A DNA stretch of 64,000 bases from Nitrospirales bacterium (GCA_029261255.1 JAJDBQ010000133.1:42805-106804); one strand, 5' to 3'; shown: positions 40,805 to 51,017, numbered from the stretch's first letter. Numbers and translations are program-made. Notes: generated by a model not told the origin, from the sequence alone.

Positions 40805-40935
40805 TTTTGTTTCCTTCTTACAACTTTTTTATGAACGGCCAGTTTTCTATCATGGTTGGTTGATTTTTTTTCACGAAGTGCCTCGAACGATGTGTTTTCT
40901 CGCTTCCACCATAAGATCTGAGTGGCCTCACCGTT
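40805..40935. repeat. Intergenic repeat, copy 2 (partner ~25515-25640)
   Basis: Same conserved blocks as copy 1. Confidence 0.7.
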
Positions 40936-41564
40936 ATTAAAATGAGTGATCCGCCTCCGGAGAAGCCTCCTCAGCTTCCAGGGCAGGCACAGTACACTCA
41001 CGGTCCCCGATCTGAGCTCTAATAAATGACTCATGACGGGTTCATTTCATGAGGTAAAAAAGACATCTACCCAGAAAAAAAATACCAATGGTGCGTTTTT
41101 CATTGAGGACGAAGAGGGGCTAGCTTACAAAGCATCATTGTAAATTCCCGTGGCAATCAAAAAACTAGGGATCAAGGGGAATGATCTCACCTAATGTGAA
41201 ATCTTCAAGTCTCCCCATTTTGAGGTGATTGTGACTCAGCAGTAAGGCAAAGAATGGATCTATTCTACTTCCGTTGCACTCACCTACCGCTCAGATTCAT
41301 TCGATTATCATCTACTAAAGCGCACTTAGGAAATGAGTAGTGCCTTGAGATTGATGGACGAATTAACTCAGGCAATGGTTAATCCAAAAAATGATATGCA
41401 CTAACTTCCCACATTGAAGGAACAAGCTCCTGTGATCAAAAAAATTTGCACTGTAAATAATAAAAAATGAAAAGAGGTGATGAAGCATTGCGCCGCCAAC
41501 GAGCCAATTTATTAATGTTCATAGACCGCAACCTCGACCGCGATCGGCTGGTCGAAGGGTTCCA

Positions 41565-42635
41565 GTGATGCCTAGCTTAGTGCAACCTCTGGCAAAAATT
41601 CGCTTGCAGTCGAACGGGGCGTTTCAATTGGATGAATGCATCCATGCCGTCATGTTCTCCCCAGACGGCAACCGGTTGGCGGCTGCAGATGCCAGTGGCC
41701 GTGTTGCGCTGTGGGATCTTGAGTCTCTGCGGTGGATTTCCGGCGACCGAAAACATCAGGGCGCTGTCCTGGCGGGGGAATGGCATCCCGGAGGGAAAAT
41801 TCTCGTAACCGCCGGGAAAGACGGAGTGGGGCGCGTGTGGGACATTGATTCTGGAGAAGAGCGTGCGGTGATTCCGGTTGGAGATGGAAAAGGCTGGGTG
41901 GAGCACCTGGCGTGGGAGTCCGGCGGCGAACGCTTGGCGATAACAGCTGGGAAAACCCTCCGGGTCCTGAAATGGTCGGAAACAGACGGGTGCACTGTGG
42001 AATGGGAGACCTCTGATCATAAGACTTCTGTGTCTGATCTTTGTTGGCGAAAGGGGTATCCAGGCCAAATCTTTACCTCCTGTTTCGGAGGAGCGACGCT
42101 GTGGCAAGTTGGGGTGGATTCTCCTGTGCATACATTTCCGTACGAGGGTGTACTCCAGTCGTTATCAATCAGCTCGAACGGACAGTATCTGGCGGCGGGA
42201 AGTTTGGATGGGTCAGTCCACTTATGGGATATCTTGACCGAACGAAACTGGCAGATAGGCGGTTATCCCTATAACGTCAGACATGTCATCTTTGATCCCT
42301 ATGAAGAATCTTTGTGGATGGCCGCCGGTCCAAATTTAGTGACGTGGTTTGCACAAAAATTCGAAGGCTCCAGTGGCCTCCTTTTGAATCGCCATCTGGG
42401 GTGGATTCAAGCAATTGCCTTTCACCCCCGTCAGCGGGTGGTGGTCACGGTAGGGGAAGACGGGTTGCTCTGCTTGTGGGAACTAGGGCAGGAGAAGCCA
42501 AGGGTGAGTCAGCAGCTACGTTTGTCGGTAGGATTGTCCTGTGCGGCATGGAGTCCTACCGATGTCTCTCTGGTGGTAGGAGGCAATGACGGAACCGTAG
42601 CACTATTCGGCATGAAAAATGTGGAAGAAACTTAA
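41565..42635 (+). CDS. WD40-repeat protein
   Basis: Repeated ..LAAADASGRVALWDLES.., ..LVTAGKDGVGRVWDIDSG.., ..LAAGSLDGSVHLWDI.. blades. Confidence 0.92.
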   Translation: MMPSLVQPLAKIRLQSNGAFQLDECIHAVMFSPDGNRLAAADASGRVALWDLESLRWISGDRKHQGAVLAGEWHPGGKILVTAGKDGVGRVWDIDSGEERAVIPVGDGKGWVEHLAWESGGERLAITAGKTLRVLKWSETDGCTVEWETSDHKTSVSDLCWRKGYPGQIFTSCFGGATLWQVGVDSPVHTFPYEGVLQSLSISSNGQYLAAGSLDGSVHLWDILTERNWQIGGYPYNVRHVIFDPYEESLWMAAGPNLVTWFAQKFEGSSGLLLNRHLGWIQAIAFHPRQRVVVTVGEDGLLCLWELGQEKPRVSQQLRLSVGLSCAAWSPTDVSLVVGGNDGTVALFGMKNVEET

Positions 42636-42963
42636 CGAATTTATTTGGATGGCCCCGCGACATGGATCCGGATCAGGCGGATCGCATGAAAGCTTGGGCG
42701 CATTCAGCCAGATCTTTGCCGTATGAGATCCCTGTCATGGTGACCGAGAGTGACCGGAGCCTGGATGGCGACAGGTGTCCACTCCTTACGTGATAGCCTG
42801 CTTTTCGCTAGATGGTCTAGTCGGTGATCGGGATAGAAAGTTATGTCAACGAATTTGTAGAGGTGACTGGTATCTGAATTCCGGTGTTCCGGCCCGTATC
42901 ATTCGGAGAGAACGGTGGAGTCAATAGAGGAATGATTATCTTATCGAACCATGAGGTGGTGGA

Positions 42964-43542
42964 ATGAGTCAGACAGACAGTGCAACCATGGAAACATCAG
43001 ACCTTAAAAGAGCCGGCCTCAGCGTAGGGGTAGCAGTCCTGACGGTCTCAGATTCCCGAACAATCGAAACGGATACGAGTGGATCCACTATTGTTGACCG
43101 TTTGACGCAGGTGGCACATCGCGTGGCCGACCGCAAACTGTGTCAAGATGACTATGAAACCATTCGACAAACAATCGCCGCCTGGGTGGCGAACCCGACA
43201 GTTGAATTCGTGATCGTGACCGGCGGAACTGGCGTAACCCAACGGGATGTAACGCCGGAGGCCGTCTGTTCGCTGTTTACCAAGCCGATCCCGGGATTCG
43301 GTGAACTATTTCGCTGGCTGAGCTACCGTGAAATCCGGACTTCTACCATTCAATCCCGAGCGGATGCTGGAGTGTGCGGCGACACGATTGTATTTCTGTT
43401 ACCAGGCTCGACCGGAGCCTGCTGCTTGGGCATGGACCAGATCATCCTGCCACAGCTCGACATAAATCATCGCCCTTGCAACCTCACCGAATTATTGCCA
43501 CGTGTCAAACATGAACTGCCACCGGTCCATCGACATGGCTAA
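42964..43542 (+). CDS. MoaB-like molybdopterin biosynthesis protein (copy 1)
   Basis: [59 protein letters not shown]. Confidence 0.9.
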   Translation: MSQTDSATMETSDLKRAGLSVGVAVLTVSDSRTIETDTSGSTIVDRLTQVAHRVADRKLCQDDYETIRQTIAAWVANPTVEFVIVTGGTGVTQRDVTPEAVCSLFTKPIPGFGELFRWLSYREIRTSTIQSRADAGVCGDTIVFLLPGSTGACCLGMDQIILPQLDINHRPCNLTELLPRVKHELPPVHRHG

Positions 43543-43629
43543 TGCCGAGTAGGTTTGGAATTATCATTGTCAGTCTGTTGCCCTGACCAGATCTAGCACA
43601 TTGCGTGAACATGCACCATAAATCCGTAT

Positions 43630-44395
43630 AGATGTTTGTCATCTTGATGGGCTTGCTGGGCAGCCTGGGCGCCTTAGTACCTGCCTGCCTGGTGCTATTT
43701 ATTACGGATATGTGACGGCAATGGATGATATCGAAATTGCTGAGTGTTATGACCGGCGCAATGCTGGCGACAGCGACCATTGGACTGCTTCCCGAGGCAC
43801 TCAAAGACTTTTTGATTATTGCGGCAGACATCGTTTTGTTGACCGGGCTAGTCCTGTTCTTTATTCGAAGATAGCTGGGGATCTGGCATCATACGCAACG
43901 AGATAATGCTAAGTCCCAGTCTCATGGGCCTGCAAAGAGGTCGACGGTTCACCAAGAAGTCGGAACATTCATCCTAGTTGGCGATGCTGTTCATAACTTT
44001 GCCGACGACATTACCATCAGCGTGGCCTGTGTCGTTTCCCCTGCACTGGGCCTGGTCACGACCTTGGCAGTTCTGGGTCATGAAATTCCGCAAGAGTTGA
44101 GTGACTTCACCATTCTGCTGTCGAGCGGATTCTCCCAGTAGCAGGCGTTTTAGGCCAATACCCTGACGGGTATGGCGACCTTCGCCGAGGTGGTGTTGAC
44201 GTTTCGAGGCTTGGCCTATGCGGAACCAATCGTGCCCTAAGCCCTGATGTTAGCCGCCGCCAGTTATTTGTACATTATTAGCCTGGCGGATCTGATACTC
44301 GGCCTTCATAGCCGGCATGGAGCAGCAAATAGAGCCGGACCGTTTTCCATGGTGCTGGCTAGGAGTGTGCCGATCGGCATGCTGACCGTCCTTCA
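43630..44395 (+). pseudogene. ZIP-family metal transporter, decayed
   Basis: Frames give MFVILMGLLGSLGALVPACLVLFI, MTGAMLATATIGLLPEAL, VGDAVHNFADDITISVACVVSPALGLVTTLAVLGHEIPQELSDFTILLSSGFSQ*, AASYLYIISLADLI..; several stops/frameshifts. Confidence 0.8.
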
Positions 44396-44411
44396 GAAAT
44401 CGGAGGTATCC

Positions 44412-45002
44412 ATGAGAGCTTCTGCCGACATATTTATTATTGAACAAGCGGTGAACTTGCTCAACCAACAAGCATGGTGTTGGGGGCGGGACATTATGCG
44501 AGCGGAAGGCAATTGGCTAATCGATATCGGTTTTGATCGCATCGAGCCACCCGTCAATCGCAAGCACTGTTCTAGCCTGTATGCCTTGGCGTTGCCACAG
44601 AGAAGATGTGTTGTGCTGCGCGGCTTTGGTGTGTTCTACGGAGATAGTCAGTGGGGAGGCATCTTCCTGCCTCGCTACGAGTTTCAACCTCGATATACCA
44701 CACATGCGACGTTAGCTTGCCCACCCTGGTCCAAGGCCGATCTTCCGGAGTTGAACCCGCCGACTGAATCCCAGCAACATGCGTGCGCAATGTTGACCTT
44801 GGATTTGATCGATTGGATACAGAGTTACGAGGTAAACATCGTCGAGAAATTGGGAATCGAGTATCGACGATCAACCCTGCTTGAGTGGGACAACGGCACG
44901 CAACCAGTCGTGTCAGCCGAAGATTTTGCGTCGGCCTGGCGTGAGCTGTCGTTACGAGTGGCATCAAATTTCAATGCGTTCCTGGGGGTAAGTCACACAT
45001 GA
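44412..45002 (+). CDS. Uncharacterised protein X of the WD40/MoaB/ZIP cluster
   Basis: 196 aa ORF; 4-bp overlap with downstream ORF; no recognised family. Confidence 0.65.
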   Translation: MRASADIFIIEQAVNLLNQQAWCWGRDIMRAEGNWLIDIGFDRIEPPVNRKHCSSLYALALPQRRCVVLRGFGVFYGDSQWGGIFLPRYEFQPRYTTHATLACPPWSKADLPELNPPTESQQHACAMLTLDLIDWIQSYEVNIVEKLGIEYRRSTLLEWDNGTQPVVSAEDFASAWRELSLRVASNFNAFLGVSHT

Positions 45003-45229
45003 GCGATGACATCATTCCTCTTTCGTACGAGCAATGGCGACACTGCATCGAGGTCCGTTGCAAAATCCGGTTGACGCCGATGTTTATTCGCGAACGCTTG
45101 GCGGAATTACAAGATGACAAGCATGAAAAGACCAGAGATTTTGCAAAGCTCTATGGTGCCGATCATCTACAGCGAACGATCGCCTGGTTCTGTCGTGCGG
45201 CCGACGAAATGAGTGAGGATCGAACATGA
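44999..45229 (+). CDS. Uncharacterised small protein Y, translationally coupled to X
   Basis: MSDDIIPLSYEQWRHCIEVRCKIRLTPMFIRERLAELQDDKHEKTRDFAKLYG..; ATGA overlap. Confidence 0.65.
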   Translation: MSDDIIPLSYEQWRHCIEVRCKIRLTPMFIRERLAELQDDKHEKTRDFAKLYGADHLQRTIAWFCRAADEMSEDRT

Positions 45230-45355
45230 TACGAAGACTCCCTGTCACCCTACTGTCAGGGTTCCTCTTCAGACGGAAAGCGCTAATGTTGATAGCTATA
45301 AGAGAAGTTTTTCATCAGACCAAGCAGTCGACCTCCTCTCCATTTGCCGACATGA

Positions 45356-45781
45356 TTAGGCGGTATGATGAGAATGGCAGGCGCAATGTTGGATTAATCG
45401 TCGATTCAGCATCCCAGCCCAAATCATAATCCCTGTTCCTACGAATGTGATCAGTATTTCAATGAGCGAATGTTCAAGTGGACCTAGTCGGCTAAACAAT
45501 AAGATACAAAATCCGATGGCTAAGATTATCACAGGCTTCCATTGTTTATGGGAAGCAAATGTAAACGCGACTCCACTAAAGGCGAAGAGTCCAACAAATC
45601 CAATCATGACCCATTCAAAGAAATGAGCTGGCTCCGATGGTTCCATTCCAGCATGCCATTGGGCGCCCCCTGTGACAAACGGGAGAACCATGAGAAGAAC
45701 AGGTGTGATGGCACATTCGATGGCGCACAAGGTAGAGGCTACAATACCTATTTTCGCCAGCTTGACCCGCAAAGATTTCAT
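45356..45781 (-). CDS. MerC-domain membrane protein (copy 3)
   Basis: STLCAIECAITPVLLMVLPFV..IWAGMLNRRLIQHCACHSHH. Confidence 0.8.
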   Translation of the reverse strand: MKSLRVKLAKIGIVASTLCAIECAITPVLLMVLPFVTGGAQWHAGMEPSEPAHFFEWVMIGFVGLFAFSGVAFTFASHKQWKPVIILAIGFCILLFSRLGPLEHSLIEILITFVGTGIMIWAGMLNRRLIQHCACHSHHTA

Positions 45782-46656
45782 TTTGCTTCTAGCTCTACAG
45801 TCTGTAGTGAAGGGTTCAGCCGAAGTTAACGTAATCGAAACCCAACATGTATGAGCATGAGACCGAAGAAGGACAGCCCAAATGCAGGCCGCACAATCGA
45901 AAGCAATAGGAGAAGGTCAACAAACAAACTTAATTTCATCTTGAGGGAATAACTGGATTGGTAATGTGTGACTATTAGTTAATATCGGAAGAAAAGAAAA
46001 AAGGCTTAAGCCGTAGCAAGGGCTAGAATCTTGAAGCAATTCGTTTGAAAATACTGACTGTTCGTCTGAATAAAACAACCATTCACGAGGAACCGATTGA
46101 AGGAGGAGTTCTCCTCCTCGTAAGTTGTCACGAAAGTCTATGAGATTTTGATATTGATACAGCCAGTAGAAACGATGCGGTGATCAGTCTTCTTGTGCGG
46201 CCGCCTGGATGTGTGTCCGGATCAACTGCCTTGCCTCAGATGTATCCTCCTGTTCCTTTTATTAGGCAAATGCAACGAAACGTATTTTCATCTGTAGAAG
46301 GCAGAGATGTCTGTTGTGGCGAGTGACTGTCCATTGCCAGTTTGAGTATAAAGCAAAAGGGCAAATTGAAAAGGGCCAATGCTTTTAGGAAAAGACAACT
46401 GCTCTTAGGCTAGATGGGTATCAACCTAGGTGGTGATTATATGGGTTGCTAGCGGTGACCTTAACCAAGAGGCCGAGGGCTCATTCTCTTCCTTTCCACT
46501 TGAGCATACTCCTTTCTTGAACAATATCCCAAACGAGTTCGGCTCTGTTCTTTCATGACGTTCCTGTTTGTGAACGTTGGTCCTGAAGATGCAGAGGCGG
46601 TGGCGACAAAAATTCAATAACCCTCATTCGATTTCAACTACGGTCCTGACTTAGTC

Positions 46657-47391
46657 ATGCAGTCTTATTTGCTTGCTGGCCTCGCGGCCATCATTACGTT
46701 GGGTGCAGGATTTCTTGCGTTGCAGATGCGGGCGCACAAGTCCCTCCGCTTGACATTTTGTGCAGGCGCCTTAATCGCAGGTGCGCTATTGAATGTGTTA
46801 CCTGATGTGTTGGTGATGCTGGAAGCAGAAACCAGTCATTGGCATCACCATCATTTATTCTTTTCGTGCATCGTCGGGTTCCTTGGTTTTTACTTTCTAG
46901 AATACGCGACACCGCATAGTGAAACCCATGAAGGTCCCACACATTATCGCCATCGGCATCAGACAGGTATCTGGGGAAGTGTTGGAATTGGGCTACACAG
47001 TTATTTTGATGGATTTGTCCTTGGCCAGGCGTTTCAGGCTGGAGAAAAAACAGGTATGGCTATCGCCATGGCCGTCCTTCTGCATAAATTAGTCGATGGT
47101 ATCAGCACTGTGGGAATTATGGTGAGTACACACCATTCGGTGTCCTCAACGCGTGCGGTTCTTATTCTCATTGCCTTAGCCCCATTGCTTGGAGTGAGCA
47201 CCCAAGAGTTTTTCGTGTTGACTAAACCATGGTTAGCTCTATTGTTGGCATGGTTTGCTGGCGGCTTTCTCTATCTTGGTGCCTGCAGCCTTTTGCCGGC
47301 TGCCCACGAAGGTCATCAGCCTCAATGGTTGCCGTTGGTTACGTTACTGGGAAGCGTGTTTATTTATGGCATTCATTTGTTAGCGGATTGA
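46657..47391 (+). CDS. ZIP-family metal transporter
   Basis: FCAGALIAGALLNVLPD.., GIGLHSYFDGFVLGQAF.., LLHKLVDGIS.. ZIP helices IV/V; His-rich loop HWHHHH. Confidence 0.88.
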   Translation: MQSYLLAGLAAIITLGAGFLALQMRAHKSLRLTFCAGALIAGALLNVLPDVLVMLEAETSHWHHHHLFFSCIVGFLGFYFLEYATPHSETHEGPTHYRHRHQTGIWGSVGIGLHSYFDGFVLGQAFQAGEKTGMAIAMAVLLHKLVDGISTVGIMVSTHHSVSSTRAVLILIALAPLLGVSTQEFFVLTKPWLALLLAWFAGGFLYLGACSLLPAAHEGHQPQWLPLVTLLGSVFIYGIHLLAD

Positions 47392-47703
47392 TCGAAAACA
47401 CATTCATGTATTGTCAGTCTTGTTACTGCTGATACGAAGAGAAGAAGATGGGATTGGAGATTTGAACCCAATCACCGGATTTCTGGGTAAGTTTTTTGAC
47501 TGGCAACCTGCTTTCCCCTCACCTTAACTTCAGGCGGTAGAATCAAAGAAAACTTCTAGCAGAACTGTCCACTTCGATCAGCACAGCGACGTCAATCGAC
47601 AGTTGGCTGGAAGAAACAGCCATTCATTTACATTGACGTGCGGATGATAAAAATTTGCACTACTGTGCATTATTATCTCATTCACAATGTAGAGTTTCTC
47701 AGT

Positions 47704-48144
47704 ATGAGCCAAAAGCTAAAGCTCGCAGCCGTACAATATAGACAACAATTGCGGGATTTGGGGTACCGCTTCACGCGACCGCGTGAAGCAGTCCTACGTA
47801 CGGTCTTCGAGGCTGATCATCCCATGACCGCGTCTGAGGTATTTGAACAACTTCAGCAAAATAATACGAGAATTGACTTAGCCACGGTATACCGGAACCT
47901 ACACGTATCATTAGATCTGGGATTAGTGGTGCAATTGGGTTTTGCTTATGAAGGCCAACTTCGATATGCCTGGTCTAAACAACAAGATCACACACAGTAT
48001 GTGCGATGTGAACAATCCGCTGACATCGTCTCCTTGCCAGTACCCTACCTAAAACACCTGCAACATTTCATACGAGACAAAACGGGGTTTTTGGTCAATC
48101 TCCAGTCTTTTGAACTCAGCGGATTATGCCCAGACTGTCAGTAA
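47704..48144 (+). CDS. Fur-family regulator (copy 2) with divergent metal-site residues
   Basis: GYRFTRPREAVLRTV..TASEVFEQLQQNNTRIDLATVYRNLHV..DHTQYVRCEQSADIVSL..GLCPDCQ. Confidence 0.88.
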   Translation: MSQKLKLAAVQYRQQLRDLGYRFTRPREAVLRTVFEADHPMTASEVFEQLQQNNTRIDLATVYRNLHVSLDLGLVVQLGFAYEGQLRYAWSKQQDHTQYVRCEQSADIVSLPVPYLKHLQHFIRDKTGFLVNLQSFELSGLCPDCQ

Positions 48145-48148
48145 GCCT

Positions 48149-48568
48149 ATGAACTCGATTGGGAATCGCTTGTCGCAAGTGGGGTCCTATGCATCGTTGG
48201 CGTGTGCTATTCATTGTGCACTGACTCCAATAGTGATCTTGACCTTACCGATCCTTACGACACATTTCTCTACAGAATGGAATACCGCTTTGAGTTCAAT
48301 ATTGGGGGAGACGGCTGAATGGTTGTTTCTCGGAGTGATTTGTTTGTTCGGAGGATTCGGCCTGCTGACCACCTATTCTATCCACCAAGATAAACGCCCC
48401 GGTTATCTTTCTGCAGTTGGGTTACTCTTGTTGCTACTCGCGAGATTCACGACGAATCATCTCAGCGCAGAGGAAATCACACTGGATGTACTAGGTGCGA
48501 GCCTCATCGCCTTGGCAGGATTCTGGAATCGTCGTCTATGCCAATGCTATAGCTGCAAGGGTGATTAA
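48149..48568 (+). CDS. MerC-domain membrane protein (copy 2)
   Basis: ASLACAIHCALTPIVILTLPIL..LDVLGASLIALAGFWNRRLCQCYSC. Confidence 0.82.
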   Translation: MNSIGNRLSQVGSYASLACAIHCALTPIVILTLPILTTHFSTEWNTALSSILGETAEWLFLGVICLFGGFGLLTTYSIHQDKRPGYLSAVGLLLLLLARFTTNHLSAEEITLDVLGASLIALAGFWNRRLCQCYSCKGD

Positions 48569-49257
48569 AAATCTAGAAAGGTGGACCACAGGCCCAAAAG
48601 AAACGATCATACGATTTAAGATTCGGTGAACACTTTCGTGAACAGGCGATGACAAGTAGCCATTGCTTCAACACTACATTCACGGCCACCACCACCTTCA
48701 GGCCGCTATGCTACAAAAGTATGGAAGCGAAGGATACCAGGTAGATGAAAACCGTGAAGAGCGGTGTCATGGCTAGTGAGATTACGGAGCGTTTCAGTAA
48801 AAATCAATTTCATCAAAATGCAGCTTGAGAGCATTAAATAAGAATTCGACAGAACATCCGTAACCGTCCTCTTTATTCCGTCACTCAGGTCAAAACAACC
48901 AGTCATGAAGATCATATTGTCGAAATCTAAAATAGGTACTCTCGGCAGTATGAACGTTTGCACACAACACATCATAGTTTGTAAAGCAATATAGGTTGAC
49001 GGCTAGGAAAGACTCTCGCCTCATCTTTTGCCTTCAAGTGCGCCTCATCCTGACCTGATTTATTCCATCCCTGAGGACATAATCCGAGAGGCTATCCCAG
49101 CGCAAGATGACAATCGCTTGACGGTTCAATTTTTCTACGATGCTTGAGGAAAGGGTGAAAATAAATCTGGGAAGCCAACAGAATCTGTGCTTGGAGAGAT
49201 AGAAATAAAAAATATAGTGCCTAGTCACTTGCCGTCTAACAGAAATAACAAGGAAGC

Positions 49258-49596
49258 ATGAAAAAGGAACACGCACAACAGAAACCTCGAAACTCAAGAA
49301 CGGGTGAATGCACTCAGGTCTTGCGAATCGGAAGGCAAGACCTAAAGCGACAGACTCGTACTGCCAGTTACGAGCACTCTGAACGAAAAAAATCGGCTAC
49401 CTCCCACACTTGCCCCCGGTGTCAGGGTTTTTTGGTCCAAGCATACTTCATGAATTCATTCGATTTGAGTTGTCTTTGGGGAACTGGGTGGCGTTGTCTT
49501 AATTGTGGGGTACTCATAGATTCGGTCATCATCGCAAACAAAACCTCTGCCGATCCAATCAAATCCTCACGGAAGCGTCCTCGCCCACTGAAGTAG
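49258..49596 (+). CDS. Hypothetical small zinc-ribbon protein
   Basis: TCPRCQGFLV..WRCLNCGVLIDSVI paired CxxC knuckles. Confidence 0.6.
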   Translation: MKKEHAQQKPRNSRTGECTQVLRIGRQDLKRQTRTASYEHSERKKSATSHTCPRCQGFLVQAYFMNSFDLSCLWGTGWRCLNCGVLIDSVIIANKTSADPIKSSRKRPRPLK

Positions 49597-49995
49597 CACA
49601 TTGCAATTTCACTGCAATGATTCGCTGAAGGCTGATGGCAGCCAAACGTCTCACACATACAAATCAAGAATTATCATTCAATATTTTTGGCGACATATTT
49701 TTCCATCACATGTTCTGCAACTTGAGATGACAGGCGTTTCATTTTGCCTAGAGCCTTTGACGCAAGAATTATGAGCACACAAAGGAAATGCTCAAAAAAA
49801 TAGAACACAAGACGTTGAATGATAGACCTCAGTTTATGCCAACATTTGGGACCATCGAATAAATAATTCTGCCATTCATGAAAAAGTCATTGCGGATATT
49901 GTGCGACTAACTATATTCAAGCTTTATTCATCAGTAGATTCAGATCAACCGCGATGAATGAAGGGCCACCAACAGGGAAGAAAAAATATTTTCCG

Positions 49996-50058
49996 TGGGA
50001 GTGCCAGGGTGAAGGTTATTAGGAGTAGCGACCTCCTTTCCTTTGCCCTGGACACCCA
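49996..50058 (+). other. Conserved nested-hairpin element, copy 2, ~90 nt upstream of the PEP-CTERM gene
   Basis: TGGGAGTGCCAGGG...CCCTGGACACCCA; inner stems GAAGG/CCTTT and AGGAG/CTCCT. Confidence 0.6.
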
Positions 50059-50150
50059 TTTAACGAGGAGCTAGGAGAGCGCATGTGAGAGACGAGAAGC
50101 TACAGGTGAATCGAGAAATTACAAATTTTTACCACAAAAGGGGGTTCGTG

Positions 50151-51017
50151 ATGCCGATCCGTTCATTTCAAGTGTTTTGTATGATGTTGGTTTTCTGTAC
50201 AACAAACATGATTCTAGGTAGTAATGCCATGGCAATCTCTACGGATTTCTATGTCGCAATAGATAATCGTCCGTTGATTTCGTTTGGCGAATATGCGGGA
50301 CTTGCGAATCCCAATCAAGGACGTTTGACGTTTCTTTTGGCGCATCCTAACCAGGATCTCGCACGCAGTCATTTTCATCCGATTGGCGCATATGCTTATA
50401 CCGGACCAGTGGCAGCGCCAGTCGTGCAATCGACGAACAGTAATAATCGTATTCCTGAAACCTTTACAGGTCAGTCTCCTCTTCCCCTCGTGCCAGGAAC
50501 AGGGACCTACACCGATCAGCTCGTTAGTCAACATATACCCGGGCTGGAATACAGCAACCAGGCGATCACGTCGATTCAATCGCTGAATGGTTTTCCTGTC
50601 GGCTCAGTAGAATCATTTCTGTTCAATAGTTCTGGCGGAGGATATACGTCGAACCTCGATGGCGCCATCATCGCATTGGAGTTAGTTGATGTGACGGCCG
50701 GGTTGAGTGTCTACGATGAAACTGGCCAAAATATTTTCTCCAATCCGAGTGAACCGTATATCCTGGGAGACGGAAATTCTTTTCGTTTCACACCAACGTT
50801 TGGGGTAAATGCTGCTGCACCTCCCTCTTCTTACTCTGCCTCATTTCGATTATTGGATCTCGGCAGTGGGCCTACATATACAACGCTACCAGGTTCGGGG
50901 ACCTACAACGTTGATTTCCAGGCAGCGCCCGTTCCTGAGCCTTCAACGATGCTAATGTTGGGGACAGGTCTTATCGGCTTAATCAGTTGGCGATGGTCGA
51001 AACTCAAAACCGTCTGA
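50151..51017 (+). CDS. PEP-CTERM exported protein, all3515 (Zur-repressed) family type
   Basis: TDFYVAIDNRPLISFGEYAGLANPNQGRLTFLLAH..HFHPIGAYAYTG; C-terminus VPEPSTMLMLGTGLIGLISWRWSK. Confidence 0.85.
   Translation: MPIRSFQVFCMMLVFCTTNMILGSNAMAISTDFYVAIDNRPLISFGEYAGLANPNQGRLTFLLAHPNQDLARSHFHPIGAYAYTGPVAAPVVQSTNSNNRIPETFTGQSPLPLVPGTGTYTDQLVSQHIPGLEYSNQAITSIQSLNGFPVGSVESFLFNSSGGGYTSNLDGAIIALELVDVTAGLSVYDETGQNIFSNPSEPYILGDGNSFRFTPTFGVNAAAPPSSYSASFRLLDLGSGPTYTTLPGSGTYNVDFQAAPVPEPSTMLMLGTGLIGLISWRWSKLKTV

Noticed and set aside
47650-47672. ATTTGCACTACTGTGCATTAT as a fourth operator upstream of fur2
   Set aside because: Poor match to the 19-bp palindrome and imperfect symmetry; similar AATTTGCAC strings at 36097 and 41446 are not palindromic.
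49598-49616. ATTGCAATTTCACTGCAAT as a Zur-like box upstream of the PEP-CTERM gene
   Set aside because: Different spacing (6-bp arms, 7-nt gap), >500 bp upstream and at the 3' end of another ORF; not convincing.
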